Source of the DNA: Pseudomonas sp. FP1742
Lineage (GTDB): Bacteria > Pseudomonadota > Gammaproteobacteria > Pseudomonadales > Pseudomonadaceae
DNA length: 64,000 nt
Direction: 5' to 3'
Assembly: GCF_030687145.1 (NCBI RefSeq)
Contig: NZ_CP117460.1
Coordinates: 2,232,001 to 2,296,000 of the forward strand
A model generated the notes under the pieces. It made no database searches. It worked only from the letters and a program-made list of their open reading frames with translations, and was not told the DNA's origin. Positions 56,329 through 64,000 of this stretch are shown here, in pieces. Both the position numbers and the translations under genes were made by a program. Numbering within the stretch: position 1 is the stretch's first letter; each line of letters begins with the position of its first letter.

Positions 56329-56356
56329 ATAATAATCATTATCATTTGCAAGTCAA
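56329..56356 (-). promoter_or_regulatory. Fur-controlled promoter of prrF
   Basis: On the minus strand TTGACT (-35, 56351-56356) and TATTAT (-10, 56329-56334) are 16 bases apart, with the start of the RNA seven bases later. Between and over the -10 lies GATAATGATTATTATT, which matches the Fur consensus GATAATGATAATCATTATC closely, so iron-bound Fur would block the promoter. Confidence 0.85.
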
Positions 56357-56413
56357 ATGTTTTTACCTGTGCGATTGGAAAATTTTTCCTGTCCTCCTCC
56401 AATGCGCCCAGCC

Positions 56414-56755
56414 TCAATCGTTCCGATCGCCCTCCAGGGATCGCTCGACCATCGCCTTGGCCATGTCGATCATGTGCACCGTCGAAAACGCCAGATCCCG
56501 GCTTGCACCCTGCAACTGGTTGGCTGACTCATGGGCGGTGGCGGCAGCACACCGCAACAGATCCGAAGCATGAACCAGCGCTTCTTCGCTGCTGATGCTA
56601 CGGTTCACGGCAAAGAAACGTGCTTCGCTGGCCTCTTCTGACACAGCTGGTTTCAAGTAATAGTCCAGTGCCCGCTGCGCGGCGGCAGAGCCTTTGGGCG
56701 AGGTGAGGCTGGTGTCGATTTGCATGTCGGGCAGGGTATTGCTGGGGATGGTCAT
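56414..56755 (-). CDS. DUF6124 (former DUF3077) family protein
   Basis: This 113-residue protein belongs to a Pseudomonas-restricted family. The body ISSEEALVHASDLLRCAAATAHESANQLQGASRDLAFSTVHMIDMAKAMVE is the typical helical-hairpin region; the N-terminal 30 residues are polar. The role is unknown. The start at MTIPSNTLPD was chosen; a longer frame is possible. The gene sits 90 bases beyond the prrF promoter on the same strand, and divergent from the S24-type repressor. Confidence 0.75.
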   Translation of the reverse strand: MTIPSNTLPDMQIDTSLTSPKGSAAAQRALDYYLKPAVSEEASEARFFAVNRSISSEEALVHASDLLRCAAATAHESANQLQGASRDLAFSTVHMIDMAKAMVERSLEGDRND

Positions 56756-56885
56756 GACGATGGCAAGCTCCGTGATTAGATTCAAATCCGTGAGCCCAGC
56801 TTAGTACGTACTGTATTTGTGTCTTTAATTTTAATACTACAATTTGTGTTTTGTTGGTCGGAGTACCCCACGTATCGTGCCGCAC

Positions 56886-57551
56886 ATGGATAAATGGATC
56901 GAATTGGTCAAGGCCAAAATGAGTGAACTCAAAGTCACTCAAGAAATACTCGCCGAGCGCATCGGGATGTCCCAGGGTGGCGTCGGCCACTGGCTCAATA
57001 AACGTCGTCAGCCCGGCATCGGGGAGATGAATCGTGTCTTGCGGGCGCTCGGCATGGACTATCTGGAAGTGGCGATGGTGATCAGGGAGCCGCTGCCCTC
57101 AGAGGATGAGGAGATCTCTCTGACGCAAAAGTACAACCCGTACTTTCGCTACCCGGTCAGTGACTGGCGGCAAACCGGGGAAGTGCGCGACGGAGAGCTG
57201 TCGACCTACGGCACCTCGTTGGCTGTCGGCAAGCCACGCTTCGAGCTGTCCGATTACCACGCACAGGGCGCGGCGTTCTGGCTGGTGGTGGTCGGCGATG
57301 CGATGACGGCACCGACGGGGCCGAGCATTGCCGAGGGCATGCTGATTCTGGTCGACCCGGCGATCGTGCCGGAGCCTGGCAAACTGGTGATCGCCCAATG
57401 GCCCGGTAGCGCCGAGGCGGTCTTTCGCAAGCTGATCGAAGAGGGCGGGCAGCGTTATCTGGTCCCGCTCAATCCGACATATCCGAAAGCCCTTTACACC
57501 GAAGAATGCCGAATCATCGGCGTGGTGGTTCAGGCGACTGCCAAATTCTAA
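56886..57551 (+). CDS. XRE/S24 phage-type repressor with GDAM motif
   Basis: A 221-residue CI/PrtR-like regulator. A helix-turn-helix lies at about residues 18-39 (VTQEILAERIGMSQGGVGHW), and a peptidase S24-like C-terminal domain at about 120-215. In the S24 family the nucleophile sits in GDSM; here the motif reads GDAM (137-140), with Ala139. The catalytic-base Lys is present (Lys182, FRKL). If this is the true alignment, RecA-stimulated self-cleavage is not possible. No prophage or pyocin genes are next to it. The start is ATG 56886, with a poor ribosome site. Confidence 0.85.
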   Translation: MDKWIELVKAKMSELKVTQEILAERIGMSQGGVGHWLNKRRQPGIGEMNRVLRALGMDYLEVAMVIREPLPSEDEEISLTQKYNPYFRYPVSDWRQTGEVRDGELSTYGTSLAVGKPRFELSDYHAQGAAFWLVVVGDAMTAPTGPSIAEGMLILVDPAIVPEPGKLVIAQWPGSAEAVFRKLIEEGGQRYLVPLNPTYPKALYTEECRIIGVVVQATAKF

Positions 57552-57590
57552 TCAGATCGGTCCTCGCAGGGCGTAGGACCGATCTTCATT
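57552..57590. terminator. Bidirectional terminator between the S24 repressor and liuD
   Basis: AGATCGGTCCT and AGGACCGATCT form a perfect 11-bp stem around CGCAGGGCGT, with T-rich sequence on the plus strand (CTTCATTTC). It serves the convergent repressor and liu operon. Confidence 0.8.
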
Positions 57591-59546
57591 TCACGCTTGT
57601 TCCAACTCCACCAAGGCACTGCCTTCGCTGACCATTTCGCCTTCCTGGCAATACAGCGCCTTGATCACCCCGGCGTGGGGCGCGCGAATGCTGTGCTCCA
57701 TTTTCATCGCTTCCAGCACCACCAGTTGCGCCCCGGCTTCGACCGTTTGCCCGGCCTCCACCAACACCCGCACGATGCTGCCGTTCATGGGCGCGGTAAG
57801 CCCGCCTTGATGGCTGTGACTGGCTTCGACAGCGCCGATCGGGTCATACGACTCGATGCGGCGCAGCTCGCCGTCCCATTGCAGATACAGTGCATCGCCA
57901 CGGCGGATGGCCCGGTGCTGGCGGCGCAAACCGTTGTGTTCGGTCAGCAGGTATTCACCCTTGAGCCGTGCGGTATGGGCGTCGGCATCACCCAGGGTCA
58001 GCGCCCGGTCTTGCCCTTCGCAACTCAAATGCAAGGTGATTTCCGTCGGCAACCCGGCACGGAAACCGTTGTTGAAGGCCCAAGGCGAACTCGGGTCATC
58101 GGCACGCAAAACAGCTGGCTGGCTTTGCGCAAACGCCTGGGCCGCCGCTTGCCAGAACTCATCACTGAGCGGCGAAGGTGCTGGCAGCAGTTGATCCTGA
58201 TAACGCGGAATGAACCCGGTATCCAGTTCGGCGGCGGCAAACGCCGGGTGGCCGATGATCCGGTGCAGGAAGTTGATGTTGGTCTTCAGCCCGCCAATGG
58301 CAAACTCATCGAGCATGCTCAGCAACCGCAGCCGCGCCTGTTCACGGTCTTCGCCCCAGGCAATCAGCTTGCCGAGCATCGGGTCGTAGAACGGCGAAAT
58401 CTCGTCGCCTTCTTCGACGCCACTGTCCACACGACGCCCCGGCCCTTCGGCGGATTCGCGGTACAACGCCAGACGCCCGGTGGCCGGCAGAAAGTCGTTG
58501 CCCGGGTCTTCGGCATACAATCGTACTTCAATTGCATGGCCGATCAGCGGCACCTGATCCTGAGTCATCGGCAGCGCTTCACCACGGGCCACGCGAATCT
58601 GCCAGGCCACCAGATCGAGGCCGGTGATCGCTTCGGTCACCGGGTGTTCGACTTGCAGGCGCGTGTTCATCTCCATGAAGAAGAACTCTCCGCGCGCATC
58701 CAGCAAAAACTCCACGGTGCCGGCCCCGACGTAACCGATCGCCTGAGCCGAACGCACGGCGGCTTCACCCATGGCCCGACGCAGTTCCGGGCTCAGGCCC
58801 GGAGCAGGCGCCTCTTCGACGACTTTCTGATGTCGACGCTGAATCGAGCAATCACGTTCATTGAGGTACAGACAGTTGCCATGCTGGTCGGCGAACACCT
58901 GGATTTCCACATGGCGTGGCTTGAGCAGGTACTTTTCCACCAACATCCGCGAGTCGCCGAACGAGGACAGCGCTTCCCGTTGCGCCGAGGCCAGGGCTTC
59001 GGCCAGTTGGCTGACGTCCTCGACCACTTTCATGCCTTTGCCGCCGCCGCCCGCGGTGGCCTTGAGCAGCACCGGATAACCGATGCGTTCGCAGGCGTCG
59101 CGGAAGGTGTCGAGGTCCTGGGCTTCGCCGTGGTAGCCGGGCACCAGCGGCACACCGGCGGTTTCCATCAAGGCTTTGGCGGCGGACTTGCTGCCCATGG
59201 CGTCGATGGCCGAGGCGGGCGGGCCGAGGAAGATCAGGCCAGCCGCTTCAATCGCCCGGGCGAACCCGGCGTTTTCCGAGAGAAAACCATAACCGGGATG
59301 AATCGCCTGAGCACCGCTGGCCTTGGCGGCGGTGATCAGTTTGTCGATTTGCAGGTAGCTGTCGGCGGCTTTGCTGCCGCCCAGGTCGACGCGGATATCG
59401 GCTTCTCGGCTGTGCCGGGCGTCACGGTCGATGGCGCTGTGCACGGCCACGGTGGTCAGGCCCAGAGCCTTGGCGGTACGCATCACCCGGCAAGCGATTT
59501 CGCCACGGTTGGCCACCAGCAGGGTGGTGAGAACAGGTGCGCTCAT
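57591..59546 (-). CDS. liuD: Methylcrotonyl-CoA carboxylase, biotin carboxylase/carrier subunit (alpha)
   Basis: This 651-residue subunit catalyses the biotin-dependent carboxylation of 3-methylcrotonyl-CoA (leucine catabolism). The biotin-carboxylase domain has LVANRGEIACRV at the N-terminus, GYGFLSENAGFA at about 83-94, and the glycine-rich ATP loop KATAGGGGKGM at about 158-168. A biotinyl domain carries the EAMKM motif with Lys615. The gene's ATG overlaps the liuC stop (TGATG), so the two are coupled. The liu operon (liuA-B-C-D) reads leftward. Confidence 0.95.
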   Translation of the reverse strand: MSAPVLTTLLVANRGEIACRVMRTAKALGLTTVAVHSAIDRDARHSREADIRVDLGGSKAADSYLQIDKLITAAKASGAQAIHPGYGFLSENAGFARAIEAAGLIFLGPPASAIDAMGSKSAAKALMETAGVPLVPGYHGEAQDLDTFRDACERIGYPVLLKATAGGGGKGMKVVEDVSQLAEALASAQREALSSFGDSRMLVEKYLLKPRHVEIQVFADQHGNCLYLNERDCSIQRRHQKVVEEAPAPGLSPELRRAMGEAAVRSAQAIGYVGAGTVEFLLDARGEFFFMEMNTRLQVEHPVTEAITGLDLVAWQIRVARGEALPMTQDQVPLIGHAIEVRLYAEDPGNDFLPATGRLALYRESAEGPGRRVDSGVEEGDEISPFYDPMLGKLIAWGEDREQARLRLLSMLDEFAIGGLKTNINFLHRIIGHPAFAAAELDTGFIPRYQDQLLPAPSPLSDEFWQAAAQAFAQSQPAVLRADDPSSPWAFNNGFRAGLPTEITLHLSCEGQDRALTLGDADAHTARLKGEYLLTEHNGLRRQHRAIRRGDALYLQWDGELRRIESYDPIGAVEASHSHQGGLTAPMNGSIVRVLVEAGQTVEAGAQLVVLEAMKMEHSIRAPHAGVIKALYCQEGEMVSEGSALVELEQA

Positions 59547-60361
59547 CAACGCGGCTCCTTGAGAGTGGTTTCAGCTTGCCAGGTGGGCGAGCGTTTTTGC
59601 AGGAAGGCGCGCAAGCCTTCCTGGCCTTCCGGGCTGACGCGGATTCGGGCGATGGCGTTCTCGGTGTAGCGCCGCAGCGCCGGGGTCAGCGCGCCGTTGC
59701 CGACTTCGCGCAGCAGGTCCTTGCTGGCGCGCATGGCTGCCGGGCTATTGAGCAGCAGATTGTCGATCCACTGATCGATTTTCTGTTCCAGCTCAGCCAT
59801 CGGATAGCTCTCCGACAACAAGCCGATTTCCCGCGCCCGTTGCCCGCCGAAACGTTCGGCAGTCAAGGCATAACGCCGTGCCGCGCGCTCGCCGATGGCT
59901 TGCACCACGAACGGGCTGATGACCGCTGGCGCCAGGCCGATGCGCACTTCCGACAGGCAGAACTGCGCGTCGTCGGCGCCAATCGCCATGTCGCAGCAAC
60001 TGATCAGGCCCAGCGCGCCGCCAAACGCCGCGCCCTGCACCACGGCCAGTGTCGGGACTTTCAGCTTGGCGAGGTTGTACATCAATTCCGCCAGTTCCCG
60101 GGCGTCATCAAGGTTGGTGTGGTAATCGAGTTCGGCCGATTGCTGCATCCAGGCCAGATCGGCGCCGGCGCTGAAATGCTTGCCGCGCCCACGGATCAGC
60201 AGAAAACGCAGGCTGGCATCGCTCGACACTTTGTCCAGCGCGAGGATCAGTTCGCGGATCATCTCGGCATTGAACGCGTTGTTCTTTTCTTCTCGGCTGA
60301 GCCACAGGGTGGCAAAACCACGGGGATCGGTCTGCAGCTCGAGGGTGTTGAAGTCGCTCAT
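59546..60361 (-). CDS. liuC: 3-methylglutaconyl-CoA hydratase (enoyl-CoA hydratase family)
   Basis: This 271-residue crotonase-fold enzyme acts after the carboxylase in leucine breakdown. Opening MSDFNTLELQTDPRGFATLW; oxyanion and CoA-binding segments FSAGADLAWM (about 67-76) and VQGAAFGGALGLISCCDMA (about 110-128) are present, with the catalytic Glu in CLSEVRIGLAPA. The start is either ATG 60361 or the upstream ATG 60367; both have a GGAG within reach. A REPIN separates it from liuB. Confidence 0.93.
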   Translation of the reverse strand: MSDFNTLELQTDPRGFATLWLSREEKNNAFNAEMIRELILALDKVSSDASLRFLLIRGRGKHFSAGADLAWMQQSAELDYHTNLDDARELAELMYNLAKLKVPTLAVVQGAAFGGALGLISCCDMAIGADDAQFCLSEVRIGLAPAVISPFVVQAIGERAARRYALTAERFGGQRAREIGLLSESYPMAELEQKIDQWIDNLLLNSPAAMRASKDLLREVGNGALTPALRRYTENAIARIRVSPEGQEGLRAFLQKRSPTWQAETTLKEPR

Positions 60362-60382
60362 ATTCATCCGTCTCCACAACTC

Positions 60383-60472
60383 ATGTGGGAGCGGGCTTGC
60401 TCGCGAAGAACGATGACGCGGTGCATCAAATAAACCGCGGTGAATCCTTCGCGAGCAAGCCCGCTCCCACAG
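60383..60472. repeat. REPIN inside the liu operon
   Basis: GTGGGAGCGGGCTTGCTCGC and its inverse flank about 40 bases between liuB and liuC. Confidence 0.9.
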
Positions 60473-60476
60473 AAAA

Positions 60477-62084
60477 TCACATCCGGAACACGCCGAAGCG
60501 GCTCGGTTCGATGGGTGCGTTCAACGACGCCGACAAGGCCAGGGCCAACACGTCGCGGGTCTGCGCCGGGTCGATGACGCCGTCGTCCCACAGCCGGGCG
60601 CTGGAGTAGTAGGGGTGACCCTGTTCTTCATACTGATCGAGGATCGGCTGCTTGATCTCGGCTTCCTGCTCGGCGCTGAAACGATGTCCGCTGCGCTCGG
60701 TTTGCTCGCGCTTGACCTGTACCAGCACGCCCGCCGCCTGTTCGGCGCCCATCACGCCGATCCGCGCGTTCGGCCACATCCACAGGAAGCGTGGATCGTA
60801 GGCGCGCCCGCACATGCCGTAGTTACCGGCACCGAAACTGCCGCCGATGATCACGGTGAATTTCGGCACCTTGGCGCAGGCCACGGCAGTCACCAGTTTC
60901 GCGCCGTGCTTGGCGATGCCGCCGGCCTCGTATTTCTGGCCGACCATGAAACCGGTGATGTTTTGCAGGAACAGCAATGGAATGCCACGCTGGCAGGCCA
61001 GTTCGATAAAGTGCGCGCCTTTCTGCGCGGCCTCGGCGAAGAGGATGCCGTTGTTGGCGAGGATCGCGATCGGGTAACCGTGCAAATGGGCAAAACCGCA
61101 CACCAGTGTGGTTCCGAACAGCGCTTTGAATTCGTCGAATACCGACCCGTCCACCAGTCGTGAGATCACTTCGCGCACATCGAACGGTTGCTTGGCGTCG
61201 GCCGAGACCACGCCGTACAACTCGTCGCTGCTGTACAGCGGCGCGATCGGCGTGCGTTGTTGCAGTTCGCCGAGCTTGCGCCAGTTGAGGTTGGCGATGC
61301 TGCGCCGGGCCAATGCCAGGGCATGTTCATCACTTTCAGCGTAGTGGTCGGCGACCCCGGAAATCTTGCAGTGCACATCGGCCCCGCCGAGGTCTTCGGC
61401 GCTGACCACTTCACCGGTCGCGGCCTTCACCAGCGGTGGGCCGGCGAGGAAAATCGTTGCCTGCTGACGCACCATGATCGCCTCATCGGCCATCGCCGGT
61501 ACGTAGGCACCACCGGCGGTGCAGGAACCCATGACCACCGCAATCTGCGGAATGCCCATGGCGCTCATGTTGGCCTGGTTGAAGAAGATCCGCCCGAAGT
61601 GTTCGCGGTCCGGAAACACTTCATCCTGACGCGGCAGGTTGGCGCCGCCGGAGTCCACCAGATAGATGCAGGGCAGGCGATTCTGCTGGGCGATGGTCTG
61701 CGCGCGCAGGTGTTTTTTCACCGTCAGCGGGTAATACGAGCCGCCTTTCACAGTGGCATCGTTGGCGACGATCATGCATTCGACACCTTCCACCCGGCCG
61801 ATCCCGGCAATCACGCCAGCGGCCGGAACGTCTTCGCCATAGACCGAGTAGGCTGCCAGTTGGCTGATCTCCAGAAACGGCGAGCCCGGATCGAGCAGGC
61901 GATTGATGCGCTCACGGGGCAGCAGTTTGCCCCGCGAGGTGTGGCGTTCTTGCGCCTTCGGGCCGCCACCTTGCTGCACTTGCGCGAGCAGGGTGTGCAG
62001 GGCATCGACCTGTTTGAGCATCGCCGCGCTGTTGGCCGCGAACTCCGCTGAACGGGGGTTGAGCTGGGTATGCAGGATAGCCAT
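60477..62084 (-). CDS. liuB: Methylcrotonyl-CoA carboxylase, carboxyltransferase subunit (beta)
   Basis: This 535-residue partner of LiuD transfers the carboxyl group from biotin to 3-methylcrotonyl-CoA. Two crotonase-like halves are typical of acyl-CoA carboxylase beta subunits. [15 protein letters not shown] (about 139-153), [13 protein letters not shown] (about 187-199), [13 protein letters not shown] (about 377-389) and [19 protein letters not shown] are conserved. It lies 12 bases after the liuA stop. Confidence 0.95.
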   Translation of the reverse strand: MAILHTQLNPRSAEFAANSAAMLKQVDALHTLLAQVQQGGGPKAQERHTSRGKLLPRERINRLLDPGSPFLEISQLAAYSVYGEDVPAAGVIAGIGRVEGVECMIVANDATVKGGSYYPLTVKKHLRAQTIAQQNRLPCIYLVDSGGANLPRQDEVFPDREHFGRIFFNQANMSAMGIPQIAVVMGSCTAGGAYVPAMADEAIMVRQQATIFLAGPPLVKAATGEVVSAEDLGGADVHCKISGVADHYAESDEHALALARRSIANLNWRKLGELQQRTPIAPLYSSDELYGVVSADAKQPFDVREVISRLVDGSVFDEFKALFGTTLVCGFAHLHGYPIAILANNGILFAEAAQKGAHFIELACQRGIPLLFLQNITGFMVGQKYEAGGIAKHGAKLVTAVACAKVPKFTVIIGGSFGAGNYGMCGRAYDPRFLWMWPNARIGVMGAEQAAGVLVQVKREQTERSGHRFSAEQEAEIKQPILDQYEEQGHPYYSSARLWDDGVIDPAQTRDVLALALSASLNAPIEPSRFGVFRM

Positions 62085-62096
62085 GGACAGCTCCGT

Positions 62097-63260
62097 TTAG
62101 CGGGTTTCGTTGAACAGTTCGCGACCGATCAGCATGCGACGGATCTCACTGGTGCCGGCGCCGATTTCGTACAGCTTGGCGTCACGCAGCAGACGACCGG
62201 CCGGGAATTCGTTGATGTAGCCATTGCCGCCAAGAATCTGGATCGCGTCGAGGGCCATTTGCGTGGCGCGTTCGGCGCTGTAGAGGATCACCCCGGCGGC
62301 ATCCTTGCGGGTGGTTTCGCCGCGCTCGCAGGCCTGGGCCACGGCATACAGGTAGGCGCGGCTGGCGTTGAGTTGGGTGTACATGTCGGCGACCTTGCCC
62401 TGGATCAGCTGGAATTCGCCGATGCTCTGGCCGAACTGTTTGCGGTCGTGGATGTACGGCACGATCAGGTCCATGCACGCCTGCATGATCCCGGTCGGGC
62501 CACCGGAAAGCACCACGCGCTCATAGTCGAGGCCGCTCATCAGCACTTTCACCCCGCCGTTGAGTACGCCGAGGATGTTTTCTTCCGGCACTTCGACGTC
62601 ATCGAAAAACAGCTCGCAGGTGTTCGAACCGCGCATGCCGAGCTTGTCGAATTTGTTGCTGCGGCTGAAGCCTTTCCAGTCTCGTTCGACGATGAATGCG
62701 GTGATGCCGTGGGGGCCTTTTTCCAGGTCGGTCTTGGCGTAGATCACGTAAGTGTTGGCGTCGGGACCGTTGGTGATCCAGGTCTTGCTGCCGTTGAGCA
62801 CGTAGTGATCGCCGCGTTTATCGGCGCGCAGCTTCATCGAAACCACGTCGGAACCGGCGTTCGGCTCGCTCATGGCCAGGGCGCCGATGTGCTCGCCGCT
62901 GATCAGTTTCGGCAGGTATTTGCTTTTCTGTTCGTGAGTGCCGTTGCGGTTGATCTGGTTGACGCAGAGGTTGGAGTGCGCGCCGTAGGACAGGGCGACC
63001 GAGGCCGAACCGCGGCTGATTTCTTCCATGGCGACCACGTGCGCCAGATAACCCAGGCCGGCGCCGCCGTATTCTTCCGGCACGGTGATGCCCAGCAGGC
63101 CCATGTCACCGAATTTGCGCCACAGGTCGGCGGGGAACAGGTTGTCGATGTCGATCTGAGCGGCGCGCGGGGCGATCTCTTTGGCGACGAAGGACTGAAC
63201 CTGATCGCGCAGCATGTCGATGGTTTCACCGAGGGCAAAGTTCAGGGATGGGTAGCTCAT
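62097..63260 (-). CDS. liuA: Isovaleryl-CoA dehydrogenase
   Basis: This 387-residue FAD acyl-CoA dehydrogenase catalyses the first committed step of leucine degradation after the branched-chain keto-acid dehydrogenase. [15 protein letters not shown] (about 135-149), [12 protein letters not shown], the catalytic Glu in [12 protein letters not shown] (about 248), and the C-terminal [19 protein letters not shown] are present. The start at [11 protein letters not shown] follows AAAAGGTG. The promoter region 63261-63380 holds two LiuR-like palindromes. Confidence 0.96.
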   Translation of the reverse strand: MSYPSLNFALGETIDMLRDQVQSFVAKEIAPRAAQIDIDNLFPADLWRKFGDMGLLGITVPEEYGGAGLGYLAHVVAMEEISRGSASVALSYGAHSNLCVNQINRNGTHEQKSKYLPKLISGEHIGALAMSEPNAGSDVVSMKLRADKRGDHYVLNGSKTWITNGPDANTYVIYAKTDLEKGPHGITAFIVERDWKGFSRSNKFDKLGMRGSNTCELFFDDVEVPEENILGVLNGGVKVLMSGLDYERVVLSGGPTGIMQACMDLIVPYIHDRKQFGQSIGEFQLIQGKVADMYTQLNASRAYLYAVAQACERGETTRKDAAGVILYSAERATQMALDAIQILGGNGYINEFPAGRLLRDAKLYEIGAGTSEIRRMLIGRELFNETR

Positions 63261-63315
63261 GGGGCACCTTTTGGCTTTTTTGTAGGGTGGGGAGGGCAGT
63301 GATTCAGCTCTCACC

Positions 63316-63331
63316 TTTACGTTAACGTAAG
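63316..63331. promoter_or_regulatory. LiuR-like operator 1
   Basis: TTTACGTTAACGTAAG contains a perfect TTACGTTAACGTAA palindrome, the form reported for binding sites of the MerR-family regulator LiuR in gammaproteobacteria. It lies 56 bases before liuA. Confidence 0.65.
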
Positions 63332-63358
63332 CCTGTGACGAATGGCTGTCAATCACCC

Positions 63359-63374
63359 TTTACGTTAACGTCAA
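63359..63374. promoter_or_regulatory. LiuR-like operator 2
   Basis: TTTACGTTAACGTCAA, near-perfect copy of operator 1. The centres are 43 bases apart, about four helical turns, so both would lie on the same DNA face. It sits between liuA and the divergent acyl-CoA ligase. Confidence 0.65.
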
Positions 63375-63404
63375 CTTGAGCGAGAGTAGAGCCAGTTCTG
63401 AAAG

Positions 63405-63500
63405 ACTGTGGCGAGGGGGATTGCCCCCGTTCGAGTGCGCAGCGCTCGCAGATGTTGGGTCCGCTGCGCGGCCCAACGGGGGCAAGCCCCCTCGCCACAC
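63405..63500. repeat. REP doublet of the GGCGAGGGGG type
   Basis: CTGTGGCGAGGGGGATTGCC and its inverse GGCAAGCCCCCTCGCCACA enclose a second inverted pair (GTGCGCAGCGCTCGC and TGCGCGGCCCAACG). Same type as 53954-54083. Confidence 0.85.
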
Positions 63501-63556
63501 AAGCCGGCTCTAAAGGTCGCCGGTACAGCCCATTAATAAAGACAATAGGGGTCGTC

Positions 63557-64000
63557 ATGGATCAACCCAGTGCAAGCCCGCAGCGCAGCTATACCCGTGG
63601 TTCCCAGGACAAAGCCTTGCTGGCGATGACCATCGGCCAGGCGTTTGATAACACCGTCGCGCGATACCCGAACGGGGAGGCGCTGGTCGTGCGCCATCAA
63701 CAGCTGCGTTACACCTGGCAGCAACTGTCGGATGCTGTTGATCTGCACGCCAGAGCATTCCTGGCGTTGGGTTTGCAAACCGGTGACCGGCTCGGCATCT
63801 GGGCCCCTAACTGTGCGCAGTGGTGCGTCAGCCAGTTTGCCAGCGCGAAAATCGGCGTGATCCTGGTCAACATCAACCCGGCTTATCGCAGTTCCGAACT
63901 CGAATACGTATTGAAGCAATCCGGCTGCCAATGGCTGGTCTGTGCCGGTGCCTTCAAGACCTCCGACTATCACGGCATGTTGCAAGGGTTGGTGCCGGAA
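63557..64000 (+). CDS. AMP-dependent acyl-CoA synthetase/ligase (partial)
   Basis: The frame is open to the right edge, covering the first 148 residues. The opening GQAFDNTVARYPNGEALVVRHQQLRYTWQQL is typical of the AMP-binding (ANL) family, as are WAPNCAQWCVSQFASAKIGVILVNINPAYRS (about 99-130). The catalytic motif (STGTTGxPKG) would lie beyond the window. Divergent from liuA; relatives in this position are annotated as medium-chain or acetoacetyl-type ligases, which fits co-regulation by LiuR. A putative ribosome site AGGGG precedes ATG 63557. Confidence 0.9.
   Translation, partial: MDQPSASPQRSYTRGSQDKALLAMTIGQAFDNTVARYPNGEALVVRHQQLRYTWQQLSDAVDLHARAFLALGLQTGDRLGIWAPNCAQWCVSQFASAKIGVILVNINPAYRSSELEYVLKQSGCQWLVCAGAFKTSDYHGMLQGLVPE

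Noticed and set aside
56886..57551. Prophage or pyocin cluster next to the S24 repressor
   Set aside because: The neighbours are DUF6124 and the liu operon; no structural, lysis or integrase gene and no attachment-site repeat are visible.
57597..59669. 690-codon plus-strand frame over liuD
   Set aside because: Antisense shadow of the biotin carboxylase gene; no recognisable motifs.

Overview
The window reads as a chromosomal segment of a Pseudomonas of the fluorescens group. This rests on the tig-clpP-clpX-lon-hupB-ppiD block next to a tRNA cluster, a PrrF-type iron-responsive small RNA, the liu leucine-catabolism operon, high GC coding with few AT-rich islands, and thirteen copies of the fluorescens-type GGAGCGGGCTTGC REP doublet (REPIN). 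It holds about 58 protein genes, 5 tRNAs and one recognisable small RNA. There is no prophage, insertion sequence, CRISPR array or rRNA. The gene at the right edge is cut off.

Left part (1-16.9 kb): a GntR/FCD regulator, a U32 peptidase-family tRNA modification protein (TrhP/YegQ), an AI-2E family permease, several small Pseudomonas hypotheticals, a shikimate dehydrogenase-like enzyme, a cupin, a YceH protein, a DUF1993 protein, the Ser/Thr transporter SstT, an MFS exporter, NhaR, a small lipoprotein, TerC, a C39-like lipoprotein that has lost its catalytic residues, two tandem acidic Pro-rich small proteins, PBP7 and FolD.

Centre (17-34 kb): tRNA-Arg, His, Leu and a second His, then the protein quality-control block (trigger factor, ClpP, ClpX, Lon with a heat-shock promoter, HU-beta, tRNA-Asp, PpiD). 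After it come a DUF2242 lipoprotein, an operon of a nitrilase-fold protein lacking its cysteine plus an AraC regulator, divergent from fadH, and a PLP deaminase-family enzyme.

Right part (33.6-64 kb): cytochrome b561; 2-aminoethylphosphonate breakdown (phnW, phnX, divergent LysR); a short solo VgrG; a YebC-family regulator; a leucine-rich-repeat protein kinase set between two REPINs; a ZapE ATPase; a seven-gene ABC-importer plus three-subunit HcnABC/opine-oxidase-like operon controlled by a divergent IclR protein; an ECF sigma/anti-sigma pair divergent from a catalase-like protein and a second cytochrome b561, with near-identical ECF promoters on both strands; a decayed MFS gene; an M14 carboxypeptidase; PrrF with its Fur box; an S24 repressor with Ala at the catalytic Ser position; and liuABCD with two LiuR-like palindromes shared with a divergent acyl-CoA ligase.

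Most of the window is ordinary core genome. The parts most worth following up are the self-contained ECF/catalase/b561 module, the LRR-kinase, the unassigned oxidase/importer operon, and three proteins (C39-like, nitrilase-like, S24) that keep a fold but appear to lack the catalytic residue.
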